This document shows positions 44,615 to 53,787 of a stretch of 64,000 bases of DNA, one piece after another. This DNA comes from Brevibacterium linens ATCC 9172 (GTDB lineage Bacteria > Actinomycetota > Actinomycetes > Actinomycetales > Brevibacteriaceae). Every line of letters starts with the position of its first letter. Position 1 is the stretch's first letter. The DNA lies in assembly GCF_900169165.1 (NCBI RefSeq), contig NZ_FXYY01000001.1, forward strand, positions 1-64,000, in the 5' to 3' direction. The notes under the pieces were generated by a model that made no database searches, was not told the DNA's origin, and saw only the letters and a list, made by a program, of their open reading frames with translations. The position numbers and the translations under genes are program-made.

Positions 44615-45358
44615 ATGACTCGTACTGCAATCGTCACCGGTGGAGGCCGCGGCATCGGAGCCGCCATCGCCAAGCGGCTCGGAGCCGACGGACTCAAGGT
44701 CGCCGTCCTCGATATGGGTCCGACCGACGATACCGTCGCCGCCATCAAGGGCGCCGGCGGCGAAGCTCTCGGACTCGAGGCCGACGTCTCCGACGAGAAC
44801 TCGGTCGATGCCGCGGTCAAGCAGGTCGCCGAGACCCTCGGTGCGCCGACCGTTCTGGTCAACAACGCCGGTATTCTGCGCGACAACCTCCTGTTCAAGA
44901 TGACGTACGAGGAGTTCAACAAGGTCCTCTCCGTCCATCTCGGCGGAGCTTTCCTCATGGCGCGGGCCGTCCAGTCCTACATGGTCGACGAGAAGTTCGG
45001 CCGCATCATTTCGATGTCGTCGACCTCGGCGCAGGGCAATCGCGGACAGACGAACTACTCCGCCGCCAAGGCCGGTATCCAGGGCATCACGAAGACCTGG
45101 GCGATCGAGCTCGGCAAGTTCGGCATCACCGCGAACGCCATTGCCCCCGGCTTCATCGAAACCGACATGACCAAGGCCACTGCCGAGCGCGTGGGGATGG
45201 GGTTCGACGACTTCGTCGAAGCTTCGGTCAAGCAGATCCCCGTGGCCCGTTCCGGAAAGCCCGAGGATATCGCTCACACGGCATCGTTCCTCGCCTCCGA
45301 AGGCGCCGGTTTCGTCTCCGGTCAGGTCATCTACGTTGCCGGCGGTCCGAAGGACTGA
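44615..45358 (+). CDS. fabG: SDR family 3-oxoacyl-ACP/acetoacetyl-CoA reductase
   Basis: A 247-residue short-chain dehydrogenase/reductase using NAD(P)H. TGGGRGIG at 8–15 binds the cofactor, NNAGI is near 84, Ser in SMSSTSAQG near 137 and YSAAKAG (Tyr and Lys near 149 and 153) form the catalytic set. The ATG has AGGAG 7 nt upstream. It is followed 51 nt downstream by a thiolase, so it probably works on 3-ketoacyl- or acetoacetyl-CoA rather than in essential fatty acid synthesis; the fabG symbol is for the family, not a proven role. Confidence 0.83.
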   Translation: MTRTAIVTGGGRGIGAAIAKRLGADGLKVAVLDMGPTDDTVAAIKGAGGEALGLEADVSDENSVDAAVKQVAETLGAPTVLVNNAGILRDNLLFKMTYEEFNKVLSVHLGGAFLMARAVQSYMVDEKFGRIISMSSTSAQGNRGQTNYSAAKAGIQGITKTWAIELGKFGITANAIAPGFIETDMTKATAERVGMGFDDFVEASVKQIPVARSGKPEDIAHTASFLASEGAGFVSGQVIYVAGGPKD

Positions 45359-45409
45359 TCGCCGCCGTCCTCGCGACGGGTTCACGAACATCTTCGAAAG
45401 GTGAGAACT

Positions 45410-46609
45410 ATGAGAGAAGCAGTCATTGTGTCGACGGCCCGCACGCCGATCGGCAAGGCCTACCGTGGTGCCTTCAATGACACCCAGGCTCAGGAGCTGG
45501 CCGGCCACGCGATCAAACACGCCGTGGAACGGGCCGGCCTCGAAGGAGGCGAGGTCGAAGACGTCGTCTTCGGTGCCGCTCTGCAGCAGGGCAGCCAAGG
45601 TACGAATGTCGCTCGGCAGGCGGCACTGCGAGCCGGACTTCCTGTCACGGTCCCCGGAATGTCGATCGACCGGCAGTGCTCGTCCGGGCTGATGGGCATC
45701 ACCACCGCGGCGAAGCAGGTGCTCTTCGACGGCCAGGAGATCGCTGTCGGCGGTGGCGTGGAGTCGGTGTCGCTGGTCCAGAACGACAAGATGAACATGT
45801 TCCGGGCCAAGGATCCGTGGCTCGAAGAGCGCGTCCCGGGCATCTACTACCCGATGCTGGCGACCGCCGAGGTCGTTGCCGAACGCTACGGTGTCAGCCG
45901 TGAGGCTCAGGACGAGTATTCTCTGTCCTCGCAGCAGCGCACCGCCGCCGCTCAGGAAGCCGGTCGGTTCGACGACGAGATCGTGCCTCTGCCGACGACG
46001 AAGGTCGTCGTCGACAAGGAGACGAAGGAGACCTCGCGTCAGGATGTGCTGCTCGAAGCCGACGAGGGCAATCGGCCGTCGACGACGCTCGACAGCCTCG
46101 CCGGACTCAACCCGGTTCTCGAGCCCGGTGTGGCATCGAAGGTTCCGAGCATCACCGCCGGCAACGCCTCTCAGCTCTCTGATGGAGCCTCCGCTTCGGT
46201 GGTCATGTCGAGCGAAGAGGCCAGCCGTCGCGGGCTCGAACCGTTGGGGGTCTATCGCGGCATGGCCGTGGCCGGGTGCGAGCCGGACGAGATGGGCATC
46301 GGACCTGTGTTCGCCATTCCGAAGCTGCTGAAGACCCATGGTCTGTCGATCGATGACATCGGGCTGTGGGAGCTCAACGAGGCGTTCGCTGTTCAGGCGC
46401 TGTACTGCCGCGACCGGCTCGGCATCGACCCGGAGAAATACAACGTCGACGGCGGCGGCATCTCTGTGGGACACCCCTACGGAATGACCGGTGCCCGGCT
46501 TGTCGGGCACGCCCTCATCGAGGGACGTCGCCGCGGAGTGAAGTACGTCGTCGTCACGATGTGCATCGGCGGGGGACAGGGAGCTGCCGGACTGTTCGAA
46601 GTCTGCTGA
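45410..46609 (+). CDS. Acetyl-CoA C-acetyltransferase (thiolase)
   Basis: A 399-residue thiolase II family enzyme for reversible cleavage or condensation of 3-ketoacyl-CoA. The acylated Cys is near residue 90 in [11 protein letters not shown], the second-site His near 358 in [20 protein letters not shown], and the base Cys near 385 in [19 protein letters not shown] is present near 325. The start follows GAAAGGTGAG. With the upstream reductase it forms a two-gene unit for short-chain acyl-CoA metabolism. Confidence 0.88.
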   Translation: MREAVIVSTARTPIGKAYRGAFNDTQAQELAGHAIKHAVERAGLEGGEVEDVVFGAALQQGSQGTNVARQAALRAGLPVTVPGMSIDRQCSSGLMGITTAAKQVLFDGQEIAVGGGVESVSLVQNDKMNMFRAKDPWLEERVPGIYYPMLATAEVVAERYGVSREAQDEYSLSSQQRTAAAQEAGRFDDEIVPLPTTKVVVDKETKETSRQDVLLEADEGNRPSTTLDSLAGLNPVLEPGVASKVPSITAGNASQLSDGASASVVMSSEEASRRGLEPLGVYRGMAVAGCEPDEMGIGPVFAIPKLLKTHGLSIDDIGLWELNEAFAVQALYCRDRLGIDPEKYNVDGGGISVGHPYGMTGARLVGHALIEGRRRGVKYVVVTMCIGGGQGAAGLFEVC

Positions 46610-46638
46610 GGCATTCCCTCGGCAGCTGCGCAAGAGCG

Positions 46639-46687
46639 AAGGGCCGACGATATTCGAGTCGATTCTGACCCGATGTCGTCGGCCCTT
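46639..46687 (+). terminator. Terminator after the thiolase gene
   Basis: AAGGGCCGACGA (46639–46650) pairs with TCGTCGGCCCTT (46676–46687), followed by TCT. It could also serve the convergent DUF222 gene. Confidence 0.8.
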
Positions 46688-46809
46688 TCTGCGTCGACGA
46701 GCGGTGTGGATGCCGACTTCTCGCCGGTGGTGTGCCGACAGTGAGCCGTCAGCGGTGATGAAGTCGTCGTAGTCGGACGTCAACGGAGGCTCGTTGCGCA
46801 GTACACCTT

Positions 46810-49761
46810 TCAGAATGGTGGAGGTTCGCCGGAGTCCCAGAACCAATCGCGCAGCTCCGGGCCGTCCTCGTCGTCTGGCAGGGCGCCGGACGGTCCGCCG
46901 GTTCTGCTCGGCGAAGACACCGGTGTGAATGCGCAGAGATCCCCGGCAACGAGTTCCCTCCAGCCGGGGGTGCCTTCGGCTGCCGCTGGTTCAGGGCATT
47001 CCCGCGCCCGTTTCCGATCGCCGGGAGCCGGGTGCTTCGCATCTGCACCGCCGCTCTGGGCCGTCGATGGCTCAGTGCCAGATCCCCGCTCAGAGTCAGA
47101 TCCCCGGTCAGTGTCAGATCCCCGCTCAACGTCAGAGTCACGCTCAGCGCCAGTATCACTTTCGGGCGCTCGCGCATGGCCGTGGGCGGATGGATCCTCT
47201 GTGCTCGACTGCTCCACTGTGACCGCTCGGCACTGTCGTGCGAGGCCACTGCCGAATCGTTCGAGGAACAGCCGGGCATGCTCGACGCTGATGGGGTTGT
47301 CCGGTGAGACGACCTCCACGGTCACACCCTTGCGGAAGACATACTCCAAGTGGCCGGGTTCGGTCATCCGCACGTCGAAACTGCCGTTGGTCTTCTGCTG
47401 GTGATGCGCCTTGCAGAGACAGTGGAGGTTGCCGAAGCGAGTGAGTCCGCCCTGGGTAGGGTCGGAGTGATTGAACGGGTCAATGTGATCGACCTCTGTC
47501 ACCTCAGCTGGTTGAGTGCAGCCGGGGAATGTGCACGTCGCAAACTGAGCAACAAGTGTCTTGCGCACGCTGTTGGGAATCGCGTAGGACGCTGCCTTCG
47601 CGTCGACAGGTGTCCCGGTCGCCGGGTCGGTGAGCAGCCTGGTCCATGTGGTGGAGTAGCCGGCGACCCGTCGTGCCATGTCGGCAGGGATCGGCGACCC
47701 GCTTGGAAGCATACCCGCCAGATCGCACACCTCACTTGAGGTCAGCGGTACGTCAGGGCCTGTGGGCTCTGCTCTTGGAGTGATCGGGGGCGTTGGTGAC
47801 TCCGTGGGAAGCGGAGGAGCTGAGGCGTCCGTCGTCGGTGGCGGTGCCGCGACGGCTGGCGGAGGAGCTGAGGATTCCCCGGTCAGTGGTAGTGCACCCG
47901 GGGGATCCGTGGGCGACAGCGGAGGACTGCCGTCTTCCGACTGGAATTGGCTGAGCAGCGTCAGCAGAGGAACGGTGATGAATGTGCTCGCCTGATTCGC
48001 CAGCCAATACTCACTGGTCGGCATATCCAGGAGGAATTCGAAGCTGATGCGGCGCTCGCCGGCATCGAGGATGGGATTGCCGAATGCGTCGACAGCGCCT
48101 GCTGATGCCGACTCGGAGCCCTCGGCGGCGGGGCGAGCTCCACTGGCACGCGAGCCGATGAGAGTCGAGAGTGATTCGGCCGCGTCAGGATCGGTCGTGC
48201 TGTTGCTGCTGAGGACGGCTTCGAGCAGCTGGGACTCGAACGTGCGTCCTGCCGGAGTGATCGGCGCATTGGGGCGGGATTCGCTCTGTGCTGAGGCTCC
48301 CGAATCGGCCGACGCGGCTTGCGTCGGTGCCTCGTAACCATTCTTGTCCATGTCGTCGAATACCCGCTCGATGTAGTCGAGCAGGGCCTCGCCTTCGTGC
48401 ATCGGGGTGCCGTCGGGGCCGGCGAAGAGGCCGTCGAGAGAGAAATCGGAACTCGTCGACGAGCCGTCTGCGTCATTGGTGCTGATGATGCGCAGCTTCA
48501 GCTGAGGACGCGTGCGCGTGAGGATGTCGAACATCAGGGCAGAGATCGACCGTTCCTCATCGAAGCAGTCGCCTGCCTTGAGCTGGCTCGTGAACGCACT
48601 CGTATTGTTCTTATGCACTGCCCGGCAGAAGGTATCGAGCCTCCTGAAGCAGGCCTGAAGTTCTGGGGCGGGACCGGTCAGTGTGAGGTAGGCAGTTCCG
48701 TCGTCGCCGGTGCTGAAGTCGACCCGACGCCGCAGCGATACGCTCTTCACCGTATCCTCGGCCGGCTGAAGCGCGGCGATCTTCAGCGCGACCGAACGTT
48801 TGAACGTCTCGATCGTGATGTCGGCGCGCCTGTGAGCCAGATAGTCGTCGAGCGCAGGCAGATGCTCGAAGTGCAGGTCTCGGCACGCGCGGGTCACACA
48901 ATCGACATGCTCGATCGTGAAGTCTCCATCCAGACAGCGTTTGAGGAACCGCGGAAGCCCGTGCGCCAGCGTCATCGACGACGTCATGTGCTGGAGCGAT
49001 CTGCTCGTGGTCGCACCGAGCAGGGTCGAGTACACGCCCGCCTCAGTCGGCTCGATATTGCTGCGCAGCCATGCGAAGAAAGTCATTTCCGGGTCAAAGC
49101 CTGGAAAGTCAGGCAGCAGAGCAGGATCGGACAGGAACTCCTCGGCCAACTTCCGGACTCGACGGAGACGGCGACCGGCGGCACGGTCCTTCTTCGGCCC
49201 AGCGCTGATGCCGATCTTCGTACCCGATTCGGCTTCGACCTGAGCCACAGCTCGTGTCCACGCCAGATTCTCTCGGTTGGTCCAGGTCCTGCGCGTGGAG
49301 AAGAGGTCGTCGGAAGGGAGGTCGACTGCGCAGATCTTCTGGTCGATGGCATCGCAGTCGCGGCTTCGGTGCGAGCCGACGGCACCGTCGGCTGCTTGGG
49401 TCTGAGCCTTCTTCTCGCCGAGGCCGGCAAGTGTTCTGCCGGTTTCAGCCGAGGAGTGACGGGTACAGGTCTCGGTGAATGATGCGAATTCATAGACTGC
49501 GTCGGGATGGCATCCCAGGAGCCCGAGAGCATAGGCAACATCCTGTGCAACGGCACGACTGGTGGCGACCATGGAGTTGATCTGCGCGAGACTGCTCTGC
49601 GTATAGGCATCCAGCAGGTCGACGAGGTCACTGTCTTCGGCCTCTTCCATGCGACGCCCGTGCGCACGACGGAACTGGGACAGGGTCCGACTGTCTGCCT
49701 CTGCTGAGGGAGCGGCAGGCAGGAGCGACGTCCGTCCGTCGTTGTCTCCGATGTTCTTCAT
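46810..49761 (-). CDS. DUF222 / HNH endonuclease domain protein
   Basis: A 983-residue protein of the DUF222–HNH family common in actinobacteria, often in several copies per genome. Residues of about 30–430 form the DUF222 helical region. A Pro/Ala/Ser-rich linker follows (about 580–700). The HNH domain lies at about 742–795 with CTFPGC … EVDHIDPF … NLHCLCKAHHQQK, including the catalytic His and zinc-binding Cys. The last 190 residues are low complexity with Asp/Ser/Glu/Arg repeats. The ATG has GAGAGGTGA upstream. Proposed functions of the family range from mobile-element remnants to DNA processing; none is established. It is unusually long, owing to its linkers. Confidence 0.82.
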   Translation of the reverse strand: MKNIGDNDGRTSLLPAAPSAEADSRTLSQFRRAHGRRMEEAEDSDLVDLLDAYTQSSLAQINSMVATSRAVAQDVAYALGLLGCHPDAVYEFASFTETCTRHSSAETGRTLAGLGEKKAQTQAADGAVGSHRSRDCDAIDQKICAVDLPSDDLFSTRRTWTNRENLAWTRAVAQVEAESGTKIGISAGPKKDRAAGRRLRRVRKLAEEFLSDPALLPDFPGFDPEMTFFAWLRSNIEPTEAGVYSTLLGATTSRSLQHMTSSMTLAHGLPRFLKRCLDGDFTIEHVDCVTRACRDLHFEHLPALDDYLAHRRADITIETFKRSVALKIAALQPAEDTVKSVSLRRRVDFSTGDDGTAYLTLTGPAPELQACFRRLDTFCRAVHKNNTSAFTSQLKAGDCFDEERSISALMFDILTRTRPQLKLRIISTNDADGSSTSSDFSLDGLFAGPDGTPMHEGEALLDYIERVFDDMDKNGYEAPTQAASADSGASAQSESRPNAPITPAGRTFESQLLEAVLSSNSTTDPDAAESLSTLIGSRASGARPAAEGSESASAGAVDAFGNPILDAGERRISFEFLLDMPTSEYWLANQASTFITVPLLTLLSQFQSEDGSPPLSPTDPPGALPLTGESSAPPPAVAAPPPTTDASAPPLPTESPTPPITPRAEPTGPDVPLTSSEVCDLAGMLPSGSPIPADMARRVAGYSTTWTRLLTDPATGTPVDAKAASYAIPNSVRKTLVAQFATCTFPGCTQPAEVTEVDHIDPFNHSDPTQGGLTRFGNLHCLCKAHHQQKTNGSFDVRMTEPGHLEYVFRKGVTVEVVSPDNPISVEHARLFLERFGSGLARQCRAVTVEQSSTEDPSAHGHARAPESDTGAERDSDVERGSDTDRGSDSERGSGTEPSTAQSGGADAKHPAPGDRKRARECPEPAAAEGTPGWRELVAGDLCAFTPVSSPSRTGGPSGALPDDEDGPELRDWFWDSGEPPPF
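47079..47150 (-). repeat. Four 18-bp coding repeats in the DUF222/HNH gene
   Basis: Four tandem 18-bp units (plus strand CAGATCCCCGCTCAGAGT type) encode the (S/R)D(T/V/S)(D/E)RGS repeats of the C-terminal region. Confidence 0.75.
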
Positions 49762-50131
49762 CGGTGTCTCACCTCTCCACGCCTCTGTGGAAGTCGCTCG
49801 TCGGGAAATCGCCTATCTCAATTATATGATCTGCAGGCATATATTAATGTCACAATACGATTACAAATAGAACAAAAGACGATTATTGATCGATCATGAC
49901 TTATTCATTCTCATCCTCGGCGATGATGCTCTGTTTGTCCTCCGACTCTACAGTTCGGCACTGACACGACAGTGCGATCGAGGTGAGCCCGCCTTCCCGC
50001 AGGGGCGCTCCTCGGAACGTGTAGGCCGGCCTTCGCACAGGGGCGGTCCTCGGAACCAGTCGGCCCACCTTCGCGCAGGGGCGATCCGCGGCACTCGGGC
50101 CCAGCGAAACCGGTTCGCTAGAATCGGGGAC
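49762..50131. other. Divergent intergenic region between the DUF222/HNH gene and the MATE gene
   Basis: 370 nt without a supported gene. The part at 49815–49935 is markedly AT-rich for this genome and includes the palindrome TGATCGATCA (49887–49896) and several TATAAT-like strings; it probably holds the promoter of the DUF222/HNH gene. The part at 49987–50100 consists of three 38-bp tandem repeats. The MATE reading frame stays open through it from a TTG at 49886, but that stretch does not resemble the family. Confidence 0.5.
49987..50100 (+). repeat. Three imperfect 38-bp tandem repeats upstream of the MATE gene
   Basis: Units at 49987–50024, 50025–50062 and 50063–50100 share GCC-x2-CCTTC-x-C-x-CAGGGGCG followed by xTCCxCGG. 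They end 19 nt before the -10 element of the downstream gene, so they are suited to be regulator-binding sites. Confidence 0.75.
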
Positions 50132-50134
50132 GTG
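50119..50134 (+). promoter_or_regulatory. -10 element giving a leaderless MATE transcript
   Basis: TAGAAT at 50119–50124 is followed after 7 nt by the GTG start at 50132, with no ribosome site between. The same TAGAAT–GTG arrangement occurs at pyrG. Confidence 0.5.
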
Positions 50135-51448
50135 GCAGCGATCGACAAAGACATTCTCCGTTTGGCTCTTCCCGCACTCGGAGCCCTGATCGCCGAACCC
50201 ATCTTCCTGCTCACGGACACGGCCATGGTCGGCCACCTCGGTGCCGGTGCATTGGGATCGCTGGCGATCGCCTCCACAATCCTGCAGACGGTGCTCGGTC
50301 TGATGATCTTCCTCGCCTATGCCACCACACCGCGTGTGGCCAAACGGATGGGATCGGGGGACCGACCGGGCGCGATCACGGCCGGGTTCGACGGAATCTG
50401 GCTGGCACTGGGCACGTCCATCCTGCTCATCATCGTCGGGCTGCCCCTGCTGAAAACTGCGATCGAGGCGTTCGACCCGGATCCGGCGATCACGGAGGGC
50501 GCACACTCCTACCTGGCGATCTCGTGGTGGGGGCTGCCATTCATGCTCATGGTCATCGCGGCCACCGGACTGCTGCGCGGACTCCAAGACACGAAGACCC
50601 CGCTGGTCGTCGCCGCTGCCGGGTGCATCGCCAATATCGGCCTCAACGCCTTCTTCATCTACGGGGTCGGTATGGGGGTCGCGGGATCGGCGATGGGCAC
50701 GGTTCTTGCGCAGGCCGGAATGTGCGCGGTCTACCTCACCATCTCCGTCCACGCGGCCCGCCGCCTCCACGCCGGCATCCGCCCCGACTGGACCGGCGTG
50801 TTCACTTCGGCGAAGACGTCCGGGTGGCTGCTGGTGCGCAATGCCTCGCTGCGTGCCGCACTCATCCTGCTCGTCTTCCTGGCCACGGCGATGGGCACGA
50901 CGGACCTCGCGGCGATCCAGGTCGCTCAGAGCATCTTCTTCGCGCTTGCGCTCGCCCTCGACTCGTTGGCCATCGCCGGCCAGGCGATGATCGGCCTCGA
51001 GCTGGGCGCCAAGAACACCGAGGCGGTCGCCGCGATCAACCGCCGCCTGTGCCTGTGGGGGATCGTCTTCGGCATCGTCGTCGGCGTCGTCCTGTTCGCC
51101 GGCTCCGGAGTCATCCCCCGTGCCTTCGCCTCCGACCCCGCCGTGGTGTCGGCGCTGGCCGCCCTCCTGCCGATCCTGGCACTGAGCATGCCGATCGCGG
51201 GCTTTGTCTTCGTCCTCGACGGCGTGCTGATGGGAGCCGAAGACGCGAGATACCTGGCTCTGGCACAATTGGTCGCTGTGATCGGATACGCGATTCTGCT
51301 CATTCCGATCATCAGCATCTGGCCGGGAGCACCCGGGCTCTGGGCCGGATTCTGCATCGGATTCGTCGGTTTCCGCGCCCTGACCCTGGGCTGGCGAGTA
51401 CGCAACCGGGCGTGGATCGATCGCGCCGTCGAGAAAGGAATCTCATGA
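50132..51448 (+). CDS. MATE family efflux transporter
   Basis: A 438-residue membrane protein of the multidrug and toxic compound extrusion family (DinF-like branch), with 12 hydrophobic segments. Typical stretches: LALPALGALIAEPIFLLTDTAMVGHLG at residues 10–36 and PFMLMVIAATGLLRGLQDTKTP in the middle, repeated in the second half as LALDSLAIAGQAMIG. Start: GTG at 50132, 7 nt after a -10 element. A longer frame from 49886 would add a repeat-encoded, non-conserved extension. The stop overlaps the next ATG by 4 nt. Confidence 0.88.
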   Translation: MAAIDKDILRLALPALGALIAEPIFLLTDTAMVGHLGAGALGSLAIASTILQTVLGLMIFLAYATTPRVAKRMGSGDRPGAITAGFDGIWLALGTSILLIIVGLPLLKTAIEAFDPDPAITEGAHSYLAISWWGLPFMLMVIAATGLLRGLQDTKTPLVVAAAGCIANIGLNAFFIYGVGMGVAGSAMGTVLAQAGMCAVYLTISVHAARRLHAGIRPDWTGVFTSAKTSGWLLVRNASLRAALILLVFLATAMGTTDLAAIQVAQSIFFALALALDSLAIAGQAMIGLELGAKNTEAVAAINRRLCLWGIVFGIVVGVVLFAGSGVIPRAFASDPAVVSALAALLPILALSMPIAGFVFVLDGVLMGAEDARYLALAQLVAVIGYAILLIPIISIWPGAPGLWAGFCIGFVGFRALTLGWRVRNRAWIDRAVEKGIS

Positions 51449-52287
51449 ACGCTGCCCACACTGACGCTCATGATTCGCCGAACACCTCCGCCGAGGCGGC
51501 CGGCGCCTTGCTGCGCGGACGGATCCGTCCGCTTCCCGCCGAGACCGATGACGAGACCTTCCTGCCGTTCCTCGATCTGTGCTTCAACTGGTCGATGGAC
51601 AGACCCCGGATCGAGCTCGAGGACCTCCGATACCGCAGCGATGCCGTCTTCTACTACCGCGGCTGGGGACGCGAGGGAGATATCGCCGTCGCCGCGCACG
51701 CCGAAGCCGATGCGCAGTCGCCGATCGTCGGACTTGCGTGGGTGCGTCTGGCCGATATCGACGACGTCGTCGGCAAAGCCGATGAGCGGGTGGGCGGAGA
51801 CTTCGCCTCTGCCCTGGACAAGACCGGCACCGAGGTGGTCCGCAGCGAGGTCGTGCCCGACGGTGGTGCCGGGGCGACGGCTGAGGGCCAGCGCGATCCA
51901 GAGGCCCAGAACGATGCGGAGGCCGGGGCCGGCCCCGAACCCGGTCAGGGCGGTCAGGCCGACGACTCAACTGCCGAGCCGACTGGCTCCGAGCCGGCAG
52001 CCGCCGATTTGACGCCGTCGGATGAACAGACGCCGTTCACCGGCTACGGCTGGGTGGCGGCGGACATCCCCGAACTCTCGATGGCAGTGCTGCCCGACCA
52101 CCAGGGGCAGGGCATCGGCGGAGCCCTCCTCGACACGGTCTGCGCGCTGGCCCGGATAAGCGGCTTCCCTGCGGTGAGTCTGTCCGTCGAAGACGGCAAT
52201 GGGGCGGCGAAGCTCTACGCCGACCACGGATTCGAGCCCGTCGGACGCAACGGGGACTCGGACGTGCTCGTCCGCAAGCTCGGCTGA
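51445..52287 (+). CDS. GNAT acetyltransferase interrupted by a low-complexity insertion
   Basis: A 280-residue GNAT-fold protein, translationally coupled to the MATE gene. The acetyl-CoA-binding motif A is VLPDHQGQGIGGALLDTVCAL near residues 213–233, followed by VSLSVEDGNGAAKLYADHGFEPVG. The first half (LCFNWSMDRPRIELEDL … YYRGWG … PIVGLAWVRL) carries the N-terminal strands. Between them lies an insertion of about 70 residues (about 135–205) rich in Ala, Gly, Pro, Glu and Gln, predicted to loop out. The substrate is unknown. Confidence 0.78.
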   Translation: MNAAHTDAHDSPNTSAEAAGALLRGRIRPLPAETDDETFLPFLDLCFNWSMDRPRIELEDLRYRSDAVFYYRGWGREGDIAVAAHAEADAQSPIVGLAWVRLADIDDVVGKADERVGGDFASALDKTGTEVVRSEVVPDGGAGATAEGQRDPEAQNDAEAGAGPEPGQGGQADDSTAEPTGSEPAAADLTPSDEQTPFTGYGWVAADIPELSMAVLPDHQGQGIGGALLDTVCALARISGFPAVSLSVEDGNGAAKLYADHGFEPVGRNGDSDVLVRKLG

Positions 52288-52332
52288 GGCGCAGTCGGCC
52301 CCTGACCTTTCTACGGAAGCTCCGGAACCCCT

Positions 52333-53787
52333 CTACGGAAGCTCGGGAAGTTCGAGCTCCTCGAGCCAAGGACGGACCACCTCGGCGATGTCACGCACTG
52401 TCGACTCGGAGAAGCAGCGGATGAACTCCTCGGTGCTCACCGACGAATGACGGTACCGCTTCGTCCACTCGCCGACGGCGGCGAAGAAGTCCGCATCGCC
52501 GAGCTCGCGGCGCAGAGCGTGCAGGCACAGGGCGCCGCGCTTGTACACGCGGTCGTCGAACATGTCCGGCCCGCCCGGGTCGCCGAGCAGAATATCCTGC
52601 GGCTGAGCGGACAGCTCCTCCCACCACTGCCTGGCACGTTCATCGGCACTCGCCCGCCCGGACTCCTCCGACCACAGCCATTCCGCGTAGCAGGCGAAGC
52701 CCTCGTTGAGCCAGATGTCGCGCCAGCGTGACGGGGTGAGCGAGTTTCCGAACCACTGGTGCGCCATCTCGTGGGCGACGAGGCGCTCGGCCTCCCACTC
52801 GGGACCCAGATGATTGGGCCCGAGCACTGACAGGGGCTGCGACTCGAGCGGAATCTCGAGCACGTCATCGGTCACGACCACGTCGTAGACGTCGAACGGG
52901 TAGGGGCCGAAGCGTTCGATGAACAGGTTCATCATTCCGTGCTGGACACCGAGGCGCTCGACGGCCACGTCCCAATGATCGTCGGCGTAGACGCCGAGGG
53001 GAACGGGGGACTCGGTCCGGCTGTGAGTCGTGCGCCTGCCCGAGGAATCGTGAACGGACACGTCCTTGCCGGCAGCACCGGCGACTCCTCGGGCGGCGCT
53101 CGACAGGGCATCGCCGGCCGATCCCGCGACGGCGTCCTTCGCAGCGCCGAGGATTGCGGCGCCGACCCCGGTGGCTCCGGAGCTCAGCGGGATCTGCCCG
53201 TACCTGTACCGGCCGATCTGCACCGTCGCCAGGTAGGTCGCCAGGGGAGTCGTCGACTCATGCGTCCACCGCGTCCGCCCGGCCTTGCGGGTCTTCTTCG
53301 TCAGGGACCCATTGGACACCACCGTGTACTCGGACTCGACGAGCACCGAGATGCGGTACTGGGATTTGTTCGAAGGATGGTCATTGCACGGGAACCATGT
53401 CGATGCGCCGACGGGCTGTCCGGCCACGAGCACTCCGTCTTCGAGCTCCTCCCAGCCGATGTCACCCCAGGTGCCGATCGCCGGTTCCGGATTGCCCGTA
53501 TAGCTGATGTCGATGACCACCGGCTGGTCGCTGCCCAGCGCAGGGGTCGTCAACCGCAGCTTCTTCCCGCGGGCGGAGAAGCGGACCTTCTTGCCGTTGA
53601 CGCTGGCCTTCGTCACCCGCAGCCCCGTGAGGTCGAGAACGATCGATGAGGTGTCGGAGAGCACCCGGCCCTTGAGCACCGCCCGGGCGGAGAGCCGATT
53701 CGGGCCGATGCGGTAGTCGAGGTCGAGATCGTAGTGGTCGATGCGAAGGTCAGCGTTGCCGACGCCCTGGGTATAGGAATCAAGCAT
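52333..53787 (-). CDS. M1 family zinc aminopeptidase
   Basis: A 484-residue metallopeptidase of family M1. The zinc site HEMAHQWFGN (His339, His343) with Glu362 in WLNEGFACYAEW matches HExxH-x18-E. The exopeptidase GxMEN motif is absent in its usual form. No C-terminal ERAP-like domain is present, as in the shorter actinobacterial members. The start at 53787 overlaps the end of the Pls-like gene by 8 nt; an ATG 42 nt further upstream is an alternative. No signal peptide is visible. Coupling to a Pls-like synthetase suggests it trims or degrades that enzyme's product. Confidence 0.82.
   Translation of the reverse strand: MLDSYTQGVGNADLRIDHYDLDLDYRIGPNRLSARAVLKGRVLSDTSSIVLDLTGLRVTKASVNGKKVRFSARGKKLRLTTPALGSDQPVVIDISYTGNPEPAIGTWGDIGWEELEDGVLVAGQPVGASTWFPCNDHPSNKSQYRISVLVESEYTVVSNGSLTKKTRKAGRTRWTHESTTPLATYLATVQIGRYRYGQIPLSSGATGVGAAILGAAKDAVAGSAGDALSSAARGVAGAAGKDVSVHDSSGRRTTHSRTESPVPLGVYADDHWDVAVERLGVQHGMMNLFIERFGPYPFDVYDVVVTDDVLEIPLESQPLSVLGPNHLGPEWEAERLVAHEMAHQWFGNSLTPSRWRDIWLNEGFACYAEWLWSEESGRASADERARQWWEELSAQPQDILLGDPGGPDMFDDRVYKRGALCLHALRRELGDADFFAAVGEWTKRYRHSSVSTEEFIRCFSESTVRDIAEVVRPWLEELELPELP

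Noticed and set aside
49886..50131. 82-codon N-terminal extension of the MATE transporter from a TTG
   Set aside because: It is encoded by tandem repeats, does not resemble the family and is followed by a good -10 with a leaderless GTG; kept only as an alternative.
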